A stretch of 26,910 nucleotides of DNA from Chara braunii (Eukaryota > Streptophyta > Charophyceae > Charales > Characeae): contig BFEA01000059.1 of NCBI GenBank assembly GCA_003427395.1, positions 2,333,806 through 2,360,715 of the forward strand, given 5' to 3'. This document shows positions 10,754 to 18,933 of the stretch, piece by piece (positions within the stretch are counted from its first letter, which is position 1; each line of letters begins with the position of its first letter). The position numbers and the translations under genes are program-made. The notes under the pieces are model-generated. The model was given only the letters and a program-made list of their open reading frames with translations, did not search any database and was not told the origin of the DNA.

Positions 10754-11671
10754 TCATTTCTCACTACCCCTGCTCTGATAACATTTTTTTTTTTTATAAA
10801 GCCTCTGCCATGGCTGTTGATCCCAAGCCACCCCACCATTAAAGATAATTTTTCGTGATATTCTGCACAGGCAGGTGAGCAGGTCGTCCCCTGTCCATGT
10901 GTGACTGGGTTTAACTTTGAGGCTTTGCAGCTCCAGCAGCAAGTTGTGGTTGAGCCACGTGAGTCCAGATTCCTTGTGCTCCTCAAAGCGGATGTACACA
11001 TCCCAATCCGCCACCTTATTTGGGCCCCCTGATGCTAACAAGGAGGCTGTGGCCCCGGGTTCATAATGTCCTGCGATAAATTTCCGAACTGTTCTGAGGT
11101 TGAATCCCCCTGGGTCGTCCTGCCTCCCCCCATGCAGCGTCACTCCCCCAAAGTTGGGGGTACAATCATTATGGTCAGCTGGCGAGAGCCCAACTTCCCA
11201 CCGTTCCCCCTTCCTGCAAACCGGAGTCACCAGCACATTTCCCCCCGGAGACAGTGGGGTCTCCTGCCGTCCTTTCACCACTAGGTGTCGGAGCTTGGAC
11301 CTGCGAGTAAGTTCTGGCTCTTCAGTTGCCTGCTCCCCCTGTTCTGGCGGCCTCGGTTCTGGGTGGGGTGAAGGCATGGCCTGCTGAGTATATGGGATAT
11401 ATGCTGTTGGCTGGTTCAACAATCTGTGTGAGGTGTCCAGTGTGTCCAATATGTCCCCCTCTTCTCCCTCTTGTCCTTCCTGCTGAGGGGGGGGTTACCC
11501 CTAATGACATGCCATACCCTGTGTAGCATCGTCTGCCAGCTCATACCTGGTGGAAGTCCATTATCCAAGGTTTGCTTCAGGGTGTCACTGCTATCTAGCA
11601 GGCCAAAGAGGTGTACATAAGCGTCATCCCAGAAGGAAATCGAATGTTGTGGGTGTAGAGTTCTGAGATGT
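10754..11671 (-). pseudogene. LINE ORF1, C-terminal part
   Basis: One frame is open for about 300 codons, from the A-tail junction near 11671 to 10754. It begins HSISFWDDAYVHLFGLLD, passes a Pro/Glu/Arg-rich stretch, then has FIAGHYEPGA, DWDVYIRFEEH and WTGDDLLTCLCR. I do not recognise an RRM or CCHC knuckle, so the assignment to ORF1 rests on its position immediately upstream of the endonuclease and on matching orientation. It is one of the longest open frames left in this LINE. The part before 11671 is displaced by an inserted A-tailed repeat. Confidence 0.55.
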
Positions 11672-11860
11672 TCTTTTTTTTCTTTTTTTTTGTTTTTTTT
11701 TTTGAGAAAGGCCCTTGTGATATCCCTCTATCCTGGCGGTGGTAAGAGAACCGTCAGAATTGAGGGCTTACCTGTTGGGCTGCTCCATCTATTGGTGGGG
11801 AGCGGCGCCTGCTGGAAACCGGGACCAGCGTCCCATTGACACATAGTGTAGCACTGAGAT
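11672..11860 (-). repeat. A-tailed repeat inserted in LINE ORF1 (copy B) with structured 3' hairpin
   Basis: On the minus strand: the core TTTCCAGCAGG-CGCTCC-CACCAATAGATGGAGC (11823-11777), then a hairpin with arms 11766-11750 and 11740-11724 and loop TCTCTTACC, then a spacer and an A-rich tail (11703-11672). It separates the two halves of ORF1, and the coding frame resumes directly after the tail. It is a SINE or a truncated LINE 3' end. The upstream limit is not defined, and no target-site duplication was found, perhaps because of the nearby gap. Confidence 0.65.
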
Positions 11861-12388
11861 TGGTGTTTGTTGTTTCCTGGGGCTGGGATTATTATTGACT
11901 CATCCTGGGGCTCCATCATCCCCTGGAGCTGCTAGTATCACCCTTCCCTTTTTAGGAGCAGCCCTTATTTCAGCAGCCCCCCTGTTTGATTATTGCCATG
12001 TCTGTCCCTGTAAACCCTTTATATCCTATTCCCCTTGACAGTTTGGCTGAACATTCGTATCTCTGCGACCATGTCGTACCCCCCTGAATCAACCTAGTAC
12101 CCTGCTACCCCCAACCAGTGCAGTTCAGGAGGGCATGTGTTGCTGTTAACGGCCTGCCATTTGCTGCTGAAAGAGCATCTGCTTCCACGTAATTTGAGTC
12201 AGCCCTTGTCCTCCAGAATAACAGTTAAGATTGGAAGGATACAGAGAAGATACGCATGGCCCATCAGAGCTTGCTGCTATTTGGTGTTCCAACCAGTTTT
12301 GTTTGGGTCTCTTCAGCTCTCGTATGTGTCACTGCACTTCTCTGGTCTGCTCCTTGTCGTCCATCTGCTCCATATCTTCCAATGTTTG

Positions 12389-12696
12389 NNNNNNNNNNNN
12401 NNNNNNNNNNNNNNNNNNNNNNNNNNNNNNNNNNNNNNNNNNNNNNNNNNNNNNNNNNNNNNNNNNNNNNNNNNNNNNNNNNNNNNNNNNNNNNNNNNNN
12501 NNNNNNNNNNNNNNNNNNNNNNNNNNNNNNNNNNNNNNNNNNNNNNNNNNNNNNNNNNNNNNNNNNNNNNNNNNNNNNNNNNNNNNNNNNNNNNNNNNNN
12601 NNNNNNNNNNNNNNNNNNNNNNNNNNNNNNNNNNNNNNNNNNNNNNNNNNNNNNNNNNNNNNNNNNNNNNNNNNNNNNNNNNNNNNNNNNNNNNNN
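12389..12696. other. Assembly gap (308 N)
   Basis: Unresolved bases inside LINE ORF1. It is followed by a G-rich run (GGCGG then a G tract at 12697-12730), which probably hindered assembly. Reading frames that cross the gap are artefacts. Confidence 1.
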
Positions 12697-13273
12697 GGCG
12701 GGGGGGGGGGGGGAAACGGGGGAGGGGGGTCCGGGAGGGGGGGATTTGGGTGTTGTGTTGTGTGGGGTGGGGGACAAGGAGTTTGTGGCGGAGATCCCTC
12801 CGGTGGCAGTGGGGGTGTCGGCGGGGGAGATGTTCTAAAAGCCATTCCGCCAGGCTTCTAAATTCCGTCTCGAGATCTCCCTGCGCCAGGGGGAAATCTT
12901 GTGATTCCACTCCGGCCTCAGCCATTTCTACGTCAGGGATGGGCGGAGGTTCATCCACGTCCATTGGCTTTGATCCAAATGCAGGGCCTAGCGGGTCTGT
13001 GTCCTGGCCACAAGCCAGGGCTGGCCAGAACTGAGAAGGGGACGTTTTTGTTTTGTGATTTTCATATCTTGTCCCCTGATCCGGAGTGATTGTCTTGTTG
13101 TCTGGCAACGGCGGCCCCCCGGGCCCCCCTTCCCCTACTGTCTCCTCTTCGCCTGTGAGCACTTGTGTTTGGTCTCCCCCCCTTGTGACCAAGCTCTGCG
13201 CAGCTGTCTGTTGGCTTCCTTCTGTTATACCGTCCTTTTTCTTCGTTGTGGAATCTCTGTAGTTCTTAGGCAA
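12697..13273 (-). pseudogene. LINE ORF1, N-terminal part
   Basis: An open minus-strand frame starts near 13273 and runs into the assembly gap. It is hydrophilic, rich in Gly, Pro, Asp and Glu, with MDVDEPPPIPDVEMAEAG and LETEFRSLAEWLLEHL. The acidic, proline-rich, low-complexity composition and position upstream of the endonuclease suit the disordered N-terminus of a LINE ORF1 protein. No RNA-binding domain is visible, and the gap may hide one. Confidence 0.5.
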
Positions 13274-13507
13274 AACAAACTAGGCTTTGAGTTTGCAAAG
13301 GCAAAAGAAACACGCGCCAGCAAAGATATCACGGCGTGAGTTTGAAACAGCAACCCCCTGTAATTATGACACCCGGCCTCAGCGGCCTGACACCGCAGCA
13401 GTTGGTACTTCGATTGCTTTTTCAAGCTCAAGGCCTGCAGTGTTCTCTTTGCCCGCAGGTGTATTTTTTGTTCATTCCATTCACAGAACTGACATTACTT
13501 GCCCCAC

Positions 13508-13612
13508 CAAAAAAAAAAAAAAAAAACAGGCCTAGGGTGGGGGGCAGCTTGTCAAAAGTGACAAGCTGCGCAGTAGTGAACATATCTCTCTTTTTTTTTT
13601 TTTTTTTTTTTA
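13508..13612. repeat. Foldback of A-run, hairpin and T-run
   Basis: An A run (about 13509-13526) and a T run (about 13591-13612) flank a perfect hairpin: GCAGCTTGTCA (13544-13554), loop AAAG, TGACAAGCTGC (13559-13569). Two retroelement tails meeting in opposite orientation, or a small foldback element, would produce this. Confidence 0.5.
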
Positions 13613-13695
13613 ACTTGAAACAAATAGCCGTCTTAGGCTAAGTACAGATTAGGGCTACTTACTAGTTACGAATTTTGTTGAGGGCCAATTTCCCC

Positions 13696-13733
<38 letters not shown>

Positions 13734-13884
13734 TTAGGAGCTCTACAAGTAGGGAGGGTGAAAAAAAAAAAAAAGTAGAAAAAAAGTAGGGAGGGTGAAC
13801 AGCCAACAGGGAACTATGGTGCTCCAATACAAGAACTGACATGGCCATGGCCCCAACAAACACTGTACTCAGAAGATGTATCCA

Positions 13885-14034
13885 ATTGGACGCTGGGGCC
13901 AATTTCCAGCAGGTGTCGCTCCGCACCAATAGATGGAGCAGCCCGACAGGCAAAGCCTCAATCCCAGTGGTTCTATTACCACCACTGGGATAGAGGCCTT
14001 GCAGAAGGACCTTTACTTATTAAAAAAAAAAAAA
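13885..14034 (+). repeat. A-tailed repeat (copy C) with structured 3' hairpin
   Basis: Plus-strand relative of copy B: GGACGCTGG, core TTTCCAGCAGG-CGCTCC-CACCAATAGATGGAGCAGCCC (13895-13943), hairpin with arms 13955-13971 and 13981-13997 and loop TCTATTACC, then AGAAGGACCTTTACTTATT and an A run (14022-14034). It lies beyond the LINE 5' end and opposite in orientation, so it is a separate insertion. SINE or truncated LINE end. Confidence 0.7.
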
Positions 14035-14915
14035 CAACCAATTTTGTTGACCTTTTTTTTTTTCCTTCTTTTTTGAGAATCTGGGAGTTGATAGTGTCCC
14101 TAATTAGGAATACCGTTGACGTGCTTTTGCTGTTTTTGGGAAGTTGTAGTGGGAATTATTTTAGTAGTTTTTAAAACTTCTTTTCCCCTTTTTGACTTCT
14201 ATTCGTCAAGTTTTTGTCTCACAGGGGACGCGCTCCGCGCTTGCTGGATGCACAGCTGGAGACCTCGTGGCCCCTGAATCTGACACTTGTTTTTTTGCCT
14301 TGGGCAAAAGAAAGCAAAAAGGAAAAAGAAACAACACAACCTCCTTTCTGCAAGTTTGCTGGAGTAGGTTAATTAGAGTTAATTAGGGTGTGACGTTTGA
14401 CGGTTAATCCAGGCCGGAGAGCCTGGTTCATCCCTGCAGGCCTTGGTTCTTGATGTTAGGGACGCTGGGCCCGTTTCGCAGCCTGTGATGATATGATATA
14501 CTCCTTTTTTTGTTAAAAAAAAGAAAGAGCAGCAGCATTTTTTCTTTTTCTTTTCATGAAAAGCCCAGGTTGTTGTAGAGGTCAGATTCTGGACAAATGA
14601 CTGTAACCTTCAGCAATCGGCCATGTGGTCATCCCGATGGTCTGTAGAGGCCCCTATTCTAGGAGACTCCCTCCCGGCCTACCAGCAGCGTTATTTTTAG
14701 GGATGATTGCAGGGAGAGTGGGGGGCTGCAGTAGCCAGGCAGATCTGGCATATTACAGCATCATTTTTACTTCTGATTGATGCTGAGTGCTCAGGGAAGC
14801 ACGATCCCCCCCTGTGGACACATCAATTTCTCTGTTTTACGACGTGGTCATCTCAGCCAAGCTTGCAAGTGTGACGATGCATGCAAAGACGTGAGATTCT
14901 TGAAAATTGTACGAG
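14035..14915. other. Non-coding stretch, possibly a decayed LTR
   Basis: AT-rich, with several A and T homopolymers and no convincing reading frame. It immediately precedes a primer-binding site, so part of it should be an LTR. TGTGACG near 14389 is a possible LTR start, but no CA end abuts the primer site and no second LTR copy is in the window. A short hairpin CCAGGC...GCCTGG lies near 14410. Confidence 0.35.
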
Positions 14916-14927
14916 TGGTATCAGAGC
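14916..14927 (+). promoter_or_regulatory. LTR-retrotransposon primer-binding site (initiator-Met tRNA type)
   Basis: TGGTATCAGAGC is the exact 12-mer complementary to the 3' end of plant initiator methionine tRNA, the commonest minus-strand primer of plant LTR retrotransposons. It places an LTR to its left and an internal region to its right on the plus strand. Only ~300 bases of internal region survive. Confidence 0.75.
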
Positions 14928-14932
14928 TGGAG

Positions 14933-15180
14933 TGAGGTCGGACTAGCAAAGAGGATTGGATTAAGCTCGTGAATCTGGACGTGTTTTGTGCAGAGATGCA
15001 GAAAAGCAGTTCCAATCTCTATTTCCTGCAACTCTCCACAAACACGTCCAGATTCGGGAGTTCAGATCCGATGCCGGTGCTAGTGGGACCTCCACCCTGA
15101 TCGTCCAGATCCTATCCTCTTTGCTAGTGGGACTTCCGCCCTGGTCACGGGTTGCCGTCGGATGTCTGTTGGGCCTAGTC
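14933..15180 (+). repeat. Retrotransposon leader with nested inverted repeats
   Basis: GAATCTGGACGTGTTTTGTG (14971-14990) pairs with 15037-15055, differing by one extra T. CTAGCAAAGAGGATTGGAT (14943-14961) pairs with 15109-15127 at 18 of 19 positions. A weaker copy, GCTAGTGGGACCTCC, recurs at about 15079 and 15123. The region follows the primer-binding site and would fold strongly in the RNA. Frames on both strands are open by chance, and I see no gag motif. Confidence 0.55.
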
Positions 15181-15240
15181 AGCTGGCACATCAGCAGCAA
15201 GACCGCCACATTCTTTTTCTGTGGGGGGGGGTAACTTAGC

Positions 15241-15409
15241 GGGAGTCACAAAAAAGAGTTATAATTGCACGATGGGCCAAGATACAGTTTGCAATTGCAC
15301 TTTGAGCACCCTACCTGGCCAGAAAGCTGGGTTGTATAAATTGCCCGAACTGCAATTCGAAACTGTATCTTGGCCCATAGTGCAATTATAACTCATTTTT
15401 GTGACTCCC
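15241..15409. mobile_element. MITE-like element with 50-bp terminal inverted repeats
   Basis: Bases 15241-15290 (starting GGGAGTCACAAAAA) match the reverse complement of 15360-15409 at 48 of 50 positions, around a 69-base centre with no coding capacity. A weaker extension of the symmetry (GTGGGG ... CCCCAC) would enlarge it to 15221-15424, flanked by TTTTTCT and TTTTTGT, a poor target-site duplication. Superfamily not assigned. The low arm divergence suggests it is young compared with the flanking sequences. Confidence 0.8.
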
Positions 15410-15521
15410 GGGTAGTTTCCCCACTTTTTGTTTTGTTTTAATGGAGGGGTCGAGTAGGGAAGCTTACCCGTCTGACCCGTCCGTGGCCCAGAAAATTTGA
15501 TTTAAGGGGTAACTAGGGCGC

Positions 15522-16054
15522 AGTCACGGCGGTGAATCTTTCCATGTCGTAGCGGGAGATTCGTTCTCATTTTGTGCATTTGGTGAGTTTAGCAGTCCTT
15601 TGGAAGCCCCGCTCCGGATCTTAGGGGTGTCTATGACGGCCTGCGGGCGCCCACCATCTAACGATGATTGGATTTGTGCACCGGCCTTGGCCAAGCTATA
15701 CAAGTGTTGCAAAAAACACACCTCGCTTTTCGGACAAGCACTAACTATCAATATCACCGTCTTCACCACACTGCGGTACAAATCGGTACTCTGGCCACTA
15801 AGTAAGATTGCATATCAGACTCTGAGGGCCAAGGTGGCAGCCTTCTGTGGCGCGGTGACGACGAGCGGGCAAACGTGCTCAACCGGGTGGCATGGGACTC
15901 GGTGATACAGCCAAAAAGTGGGAGGGGGGGGCAGCTATTATCGATACTCAAACGCAGGTACAGGCCCTCCATCTCCAATGGATCAGGAAACTGATTTTTG
16001 CCACCCATTGCCCCTGGCAGGCTTTGCCCCTAGAACACATTGCCCACTTAGCCC
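15522..16054 (+). pseudogene. LINE ORF2 C-terminal fragment, truncated
   Basis: The plus-strand frame 15600-15905 (APLRILGVSMTA, WICAPALAKLYKCC, ALTINITVFTTLRYKS, AKVAAFCGAV) aligns with the LINE segment 8265-8055 on the opposite strand. After a G-run frameshift near 15920 it continues as IIDTQTQ, ALHLQWIRKLIF and LPLEHIAHLAL, matching 7950-7840. It therefore comes from the same LINE family. It ends abruptly at 16054, where element X begins. The 5' limit near 15522 is approximate. Confidence 0.75.
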
Positions 16055-16526
16055 TGTAACGCCCAACCTCACGCCCGGCGCGACTTCCTGTTCGGAGTGT
16101 GAGTGGGCCTGGAAGTGCGAAAAGGGGTGTGCCAAGGATTTTTGGGAAAGTGGGGGTGGAGTCTCAGGTCGGAACTGAAATCTCCTGTGGCAAGTTTCAG
16201 AGATAGGAATGCAGGAGGATAGGCGCGGGTCGAAGTCTGTTTCTATGCTTCTGAGCGTGGGGCTACCACCTCTGCTGGTTTCGTCGTCTAGGTCGGACTC
16301 GTATTCGGTGCACGGTCGGGACGCTATGGCTATCGCGTTGTCTGGCCACTTGCTGGCACTGTGCATCGCTGGTCTCAGAATCCGACGCGGCTGGCCTTAA
16401 CCGAAGGCTGTGCGCCCGTCGTTCTTCCTCCAACCGAGTTCATCGGATGAAACCGGAGGCTCAGTACTCGCGGTCTTGCAAGCACTCCGAGCACGGGGGT
16501 TTGGGCCAATATGGAGCGATTGCGCG

Positions 16527-16841
16527 TCAGGGGATGATGGTCAGCGAATGGAAGGGCAGTATGTGGTGGTAAGGAGGGAAGTCAGTTTCTAGAATAATTA
16601 CTCCCGGTTCTGCGACCAGGTGGCACGTGTGCGAGCTGGGGAATTCCGGGTGGTGGGGAATGCGCTCTCCAGCTCGGTCGATGTTCCACTCGCAGATACG
16701 TTCGTTTCCCACTGGGTATGGAAATTCAGGAAGTTCTCCCCTCAGTCGTGCAGACAGACACACGTGCTCCCAATACTCCCGGAATTCCGGATCCCTCAGA
16801 CACTCGCGGTCAGTAATACGAAAAGAGAGTTCAATATTCAT
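16527..16841 (-). pseudogene. Conserved unknown ORF of element X, right copy (104 aa)
   Basis: An ATG at 16841 opens a 104-residue frame with FRITDRECLRD, EFREYWEH, LPEFPYPVGNERICEW, then CHLVAEPGVIILETDFPPYH and a stop. The two conserved blocks are in one frame here but in two frames in the left copy, so this version is nearer the ancestral order. It has many charged and aromatic residues, and no signal peptide, membrane span or known domain. The end may be premature, because nucleotide similarity to the left copy continues to the end of X, with stops in all frames. Function unknown. Confidence 0.5.
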
Positions 16842-17405
16842 GTTGTGAGGTGAGGTGGAAACTCAGTCATTCGAAAAGTTGGACCGAGCACAACCGCTAC
16901 AGACATGCGTGTTGGCCACATTCTTCTGATCGGGCTTACACATGCGTGCACAAGGCCTGCCTTTCGGTCCGATGGACAAAGACCAATGACCCGCGTCTCG
17001 TACGCGCTGGCCCATTAACCGAGGGTGGATAGTCCTATCGTGAGACTGACATCTGATTATCTAGCATGCTTAGTTAATTTCGACAGAAAAATACCCATCG
17101 TCCACGCGTCCAGTTTCATGGATACATAAACAAAAAGAGGGTGACAATCGTTCATGCATCATGATCATACAAAATTTGATCGTAGACAATTAACCAATCA
17201 ATGTGGTCCATCCATATAGAGGGAAAAATAGAGTGGGAGAAACAATCATGCATCCATCAGCAGAGACAAACAACAAAAAGATCTGAGATAACGATAGAAG
17301 GAAACAAAGGCGACTTGCACCAAATACCAAAATTGCTAGGAAGAAAAGAAAAAGGCTAAAAAATGGCTTAGAGGGTTACAAGAAGAAGCTCATCGCACAA
17401 TTCTC

Positions 17406-17474
<69 letters not shown>
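17406..17474. repeat. CT microsatellite
   Basis: About 34 CT units without interruption. It occupies the position equivalent to the GA tract of the left X copy (2581-2771), so the repeat predates the separation of the copies. Confidence 0.95.
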
Positions 17475-17478
<4 letters not shown>

Positions 17479-17763
17479 TATCACCCCAATGGGGGCAGTC
17501 CGTCGCCTCGCACCCACACAGAGTTGTCACCCCACTTGATCCAAGCATGCAAGCCAGGTTGGCCCATGTGCCACAGTCCGTCGCGGCCCCACGTCAACCC
17601 CACACGCTTAGCATCAGCTCGTCGGATCGCCCAACTCCCTACTCACCTGCCAGCTTCCGCTCGTTAGTAGATCCTCTCAACCGCGCTAACTTCCAAAATT
17701 CTTAGAGAGCGAGTTAATCGTGCTTACAAAATTTATAGCATGCATGAGTGTGTGCGCGATACC

Positions 17764-17771
17764 CGGGATTG
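17764..17771. repeat. Left target-site duplication of the hAT-like element
   Basis: CGGGATTG, identical to 18888-18895 on the other side of the transposon. The uninterrupted site is visible in the left copy of element X (CGGGGTTG on its minus strand, about 2230-2223). Confidence 0.85.
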
Positions 17772-18128
17772 CAGTGTCATCCCCCGTACGTCGTACGAGG
17801 GGTCCCCGTACGGCCTGTGCGTACGGACGAACGAACGGGCGTACAGGCTTACGGACGACGGCTGTCCGATGGTGATTTAGGGGTAAAAAAATCAAAAATA
17901 AAATAAAAATATAGGGTTGTAGATTTCGAAAAGATCTAGAACCCCATATTTGTTTTTCTATTTTTTTGCCTTTAAAAGGATTTTTTTTTAAAAACAAAAT
18001 AAAGTAAAAAAAAGAGAAAAAAATAAAAATAAAAAAATCTGGTAGCAAAAAAAACGGGCAGTTGCCCGCATGCATGAGTGTGTGTGTGTGTGTGTTCGCG
18101 GGGGGAAGGCGAACCCCCCCACTTCATA

Positions 18129-18162
<34 letters not shown>

Positions 18163-18264
18163 CATCAATCAAAAGAAAAAAAAGAAAAAAAAAGGTCGCG
18201 CGTGTGTGTGTGTGTGTGTGTATGTGTGTGTACTTACGGGGGGAGGTGATCCCCCCCACTTCAT

Positions 18265-18306
<42 letters not shown>

Positions 18307-18477
18307 TACAAGAAAAAAAAAGAAAAAATAAGGCTGCGCGCGTTTGTGTCTGTGTGTGTGTGTGTGTACTCGCACTTCATATCAATCAATCAATCAATCA
18401 AAAGAAAAAAAAAGAAAAAAAAGGTCGTATGTGTGTGTGTGTGTATTCGTGGGGGGGAGGCAGACCCCCCACAGCAT

Positions 18478-18514
<37 letters not shown>

Positions 18515-18543
18515 CCAACCAACCAATCAATCAATCAATCAAC

Positions 18544-18586
<43 letters not shown>

Positions 18587-18595
18587 CCAATCAAC

Positions 18596-18626
<31 letters not shown>

Positions 18627-18887
18627 CCAATTAATCAATCAATCAATCCAAATTTTTTTTTAACATACCGGACAAAAAAAAAAGTTTTTTTTTTTTTTTT
18701 CTTGAATGGGGGGGTACCCCTCGACACCCGACTCCTCCCCAGCCCATCCACCCCGTCAACACCCCCCCGAATGCCACGTACGGAGGGCCAAAAGTCCGTA
18801 CGTACGGACCGTACGGGTGCTGGGGGCCTATACATACGAACGTTCGGACGTACGGACGGGCCGTCCCCGTACTAGGTGACGACACTG
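17772..18887. mobile_element. hAT-like non-autonomous transposon, 1116 bp
   Basis: The ends are CAGTGTCATC and, inverted, CAGTGTCGTC (9 of 10 identical), flanked by a perfect 8-bp duplication, CGGGATTG. An 8-bp duplication with CA...TG ends is diagnostic of the hAT superfamily. The subterminal regions are packed with TACGG/GTACG words (17785-17870 and 18775-18875, including the palindrome GTCCGTACGTACGGAC near 18802), as expected for transposase-binding repeats. Inside there is no transposase: a long hairpin with arms AAATATAGGGTT and AACCCCATATTT (near 17907-17955), then four composite microsatellite units. Movement would have needed a transposase supplied elsewhere. Confidence 0.85.
18077..18650. 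repeat. Composite satellite of four units, each made of four simple repeats
   Basis: Each unit has the order GT run, short G5-7/C5-7 hairpin, ATCA run, A-rich AAAAGAAAA block, GGTCGCGCG-like junction. GT runs start near 18077, 18201, 18341 and 18430. The fourth unit ends in a long ATCA/ACCA run (18478-18649). The third unit lacks the G/C hairpin. Long frames of INQS repeats are translations of this tract and not proteins. Confidence 0.85.
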
Positions 18888-18895
18888 CGGGATTG
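18888..18895. repeat. Right target-site duplication of the hAT-like element
   Basis: CGGGATTG, exact copy of 17764-17771. Beyond it, the sequence resumes element X (TGT then the A/G-rich AAGAAGGAGGAAGGGAGTGCCTA). Confidence 0.85.
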
Positions 18896-18933
18896 TGTCT
18901 GAGTACGGGGAAGAAGGAGGAAGGGAGTGCCTA

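Larger units (their letters stand above)
5822..13283 (-). mobile_element. L1-like LINE, near full length, degenerate
   Basis: On the minus strand, fragments appear in the canonical order of an endonuclease-type non-LTR retrotransposon: ORF1 (13273-10754, interrupted), endonuclease (10545-9780), reverse transcriptase (9180-8286), C-terminal domain with a CCHC-type knuckle (8265-6259) and a 3' region ending in an A-rich tail (5860-5822 read in reverse). The endonuclease, RT and cysteine motifs fit the L1-type group known from plants. Many frameshifts and stops show it is dead. It also contains the 308-base gap and a second A-tailed repeat inserted in ORF1. A fragment of a related element lies at 15522-16054 in the opposite orientation. 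Confidence 0.85.
16055..18933 (-). mobile_element. Element X, right copy, inverted and interrupted
   Basis: Reverse-complement homologue of 2186-4063. Its boundary with the LINE fragment at 16054/16055 is sharp (TGTAACGCCC at 16055). Landmarks mirror the left copy: the conserved reading frame at 16841-16527, the CT microsatellite, the TATA-like motif at 17737-17731, CCCGGG at 17762-17767, and the A/G block at about 18905-18933. Positions 17772-18895 are a later transposon insertion plus one copy of its target duplication. Without it, this copy is about 1.75 kb. Sequence identity to the left copy is roughly 70 percent by eye. Confidence 0.7.

Noticed and set aside
11777-11823. Resemblance of CCAGCAGG(T/C)G(C/T)CGCT to the animal CTCF-binding motif
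   Set aside because: The green lineage lacks CTCF, and the sequence is explained as the shared core of A-tailed repeats present three times.
12137-13273. Several long frames on both strands across 12389-12696
   Set aside because: They are held open by the run of N. Only the minus-strand portion right of the gap has support, as LINE ORF1.
14389-14915. A complete LTR upstream of the primer-binding site
   Set aside because: A TGTGACG start exists, but no CA end abuts the primer site, there is no second LTR, and no target duplication was found.
18130-18650. Regular short repeats suggesting a CRISPR array
   Set aside because: There are no unique spacers; the units are simple tetranucleotide repeats in a eukaryotic transposon.
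18062-18875. Plus-strand frames with INQS and CVCV repeats, up to 265 residues
   Set aside because: Translations of ATCA and GT microsatellites within a transposon; open in three frames simultaneously.
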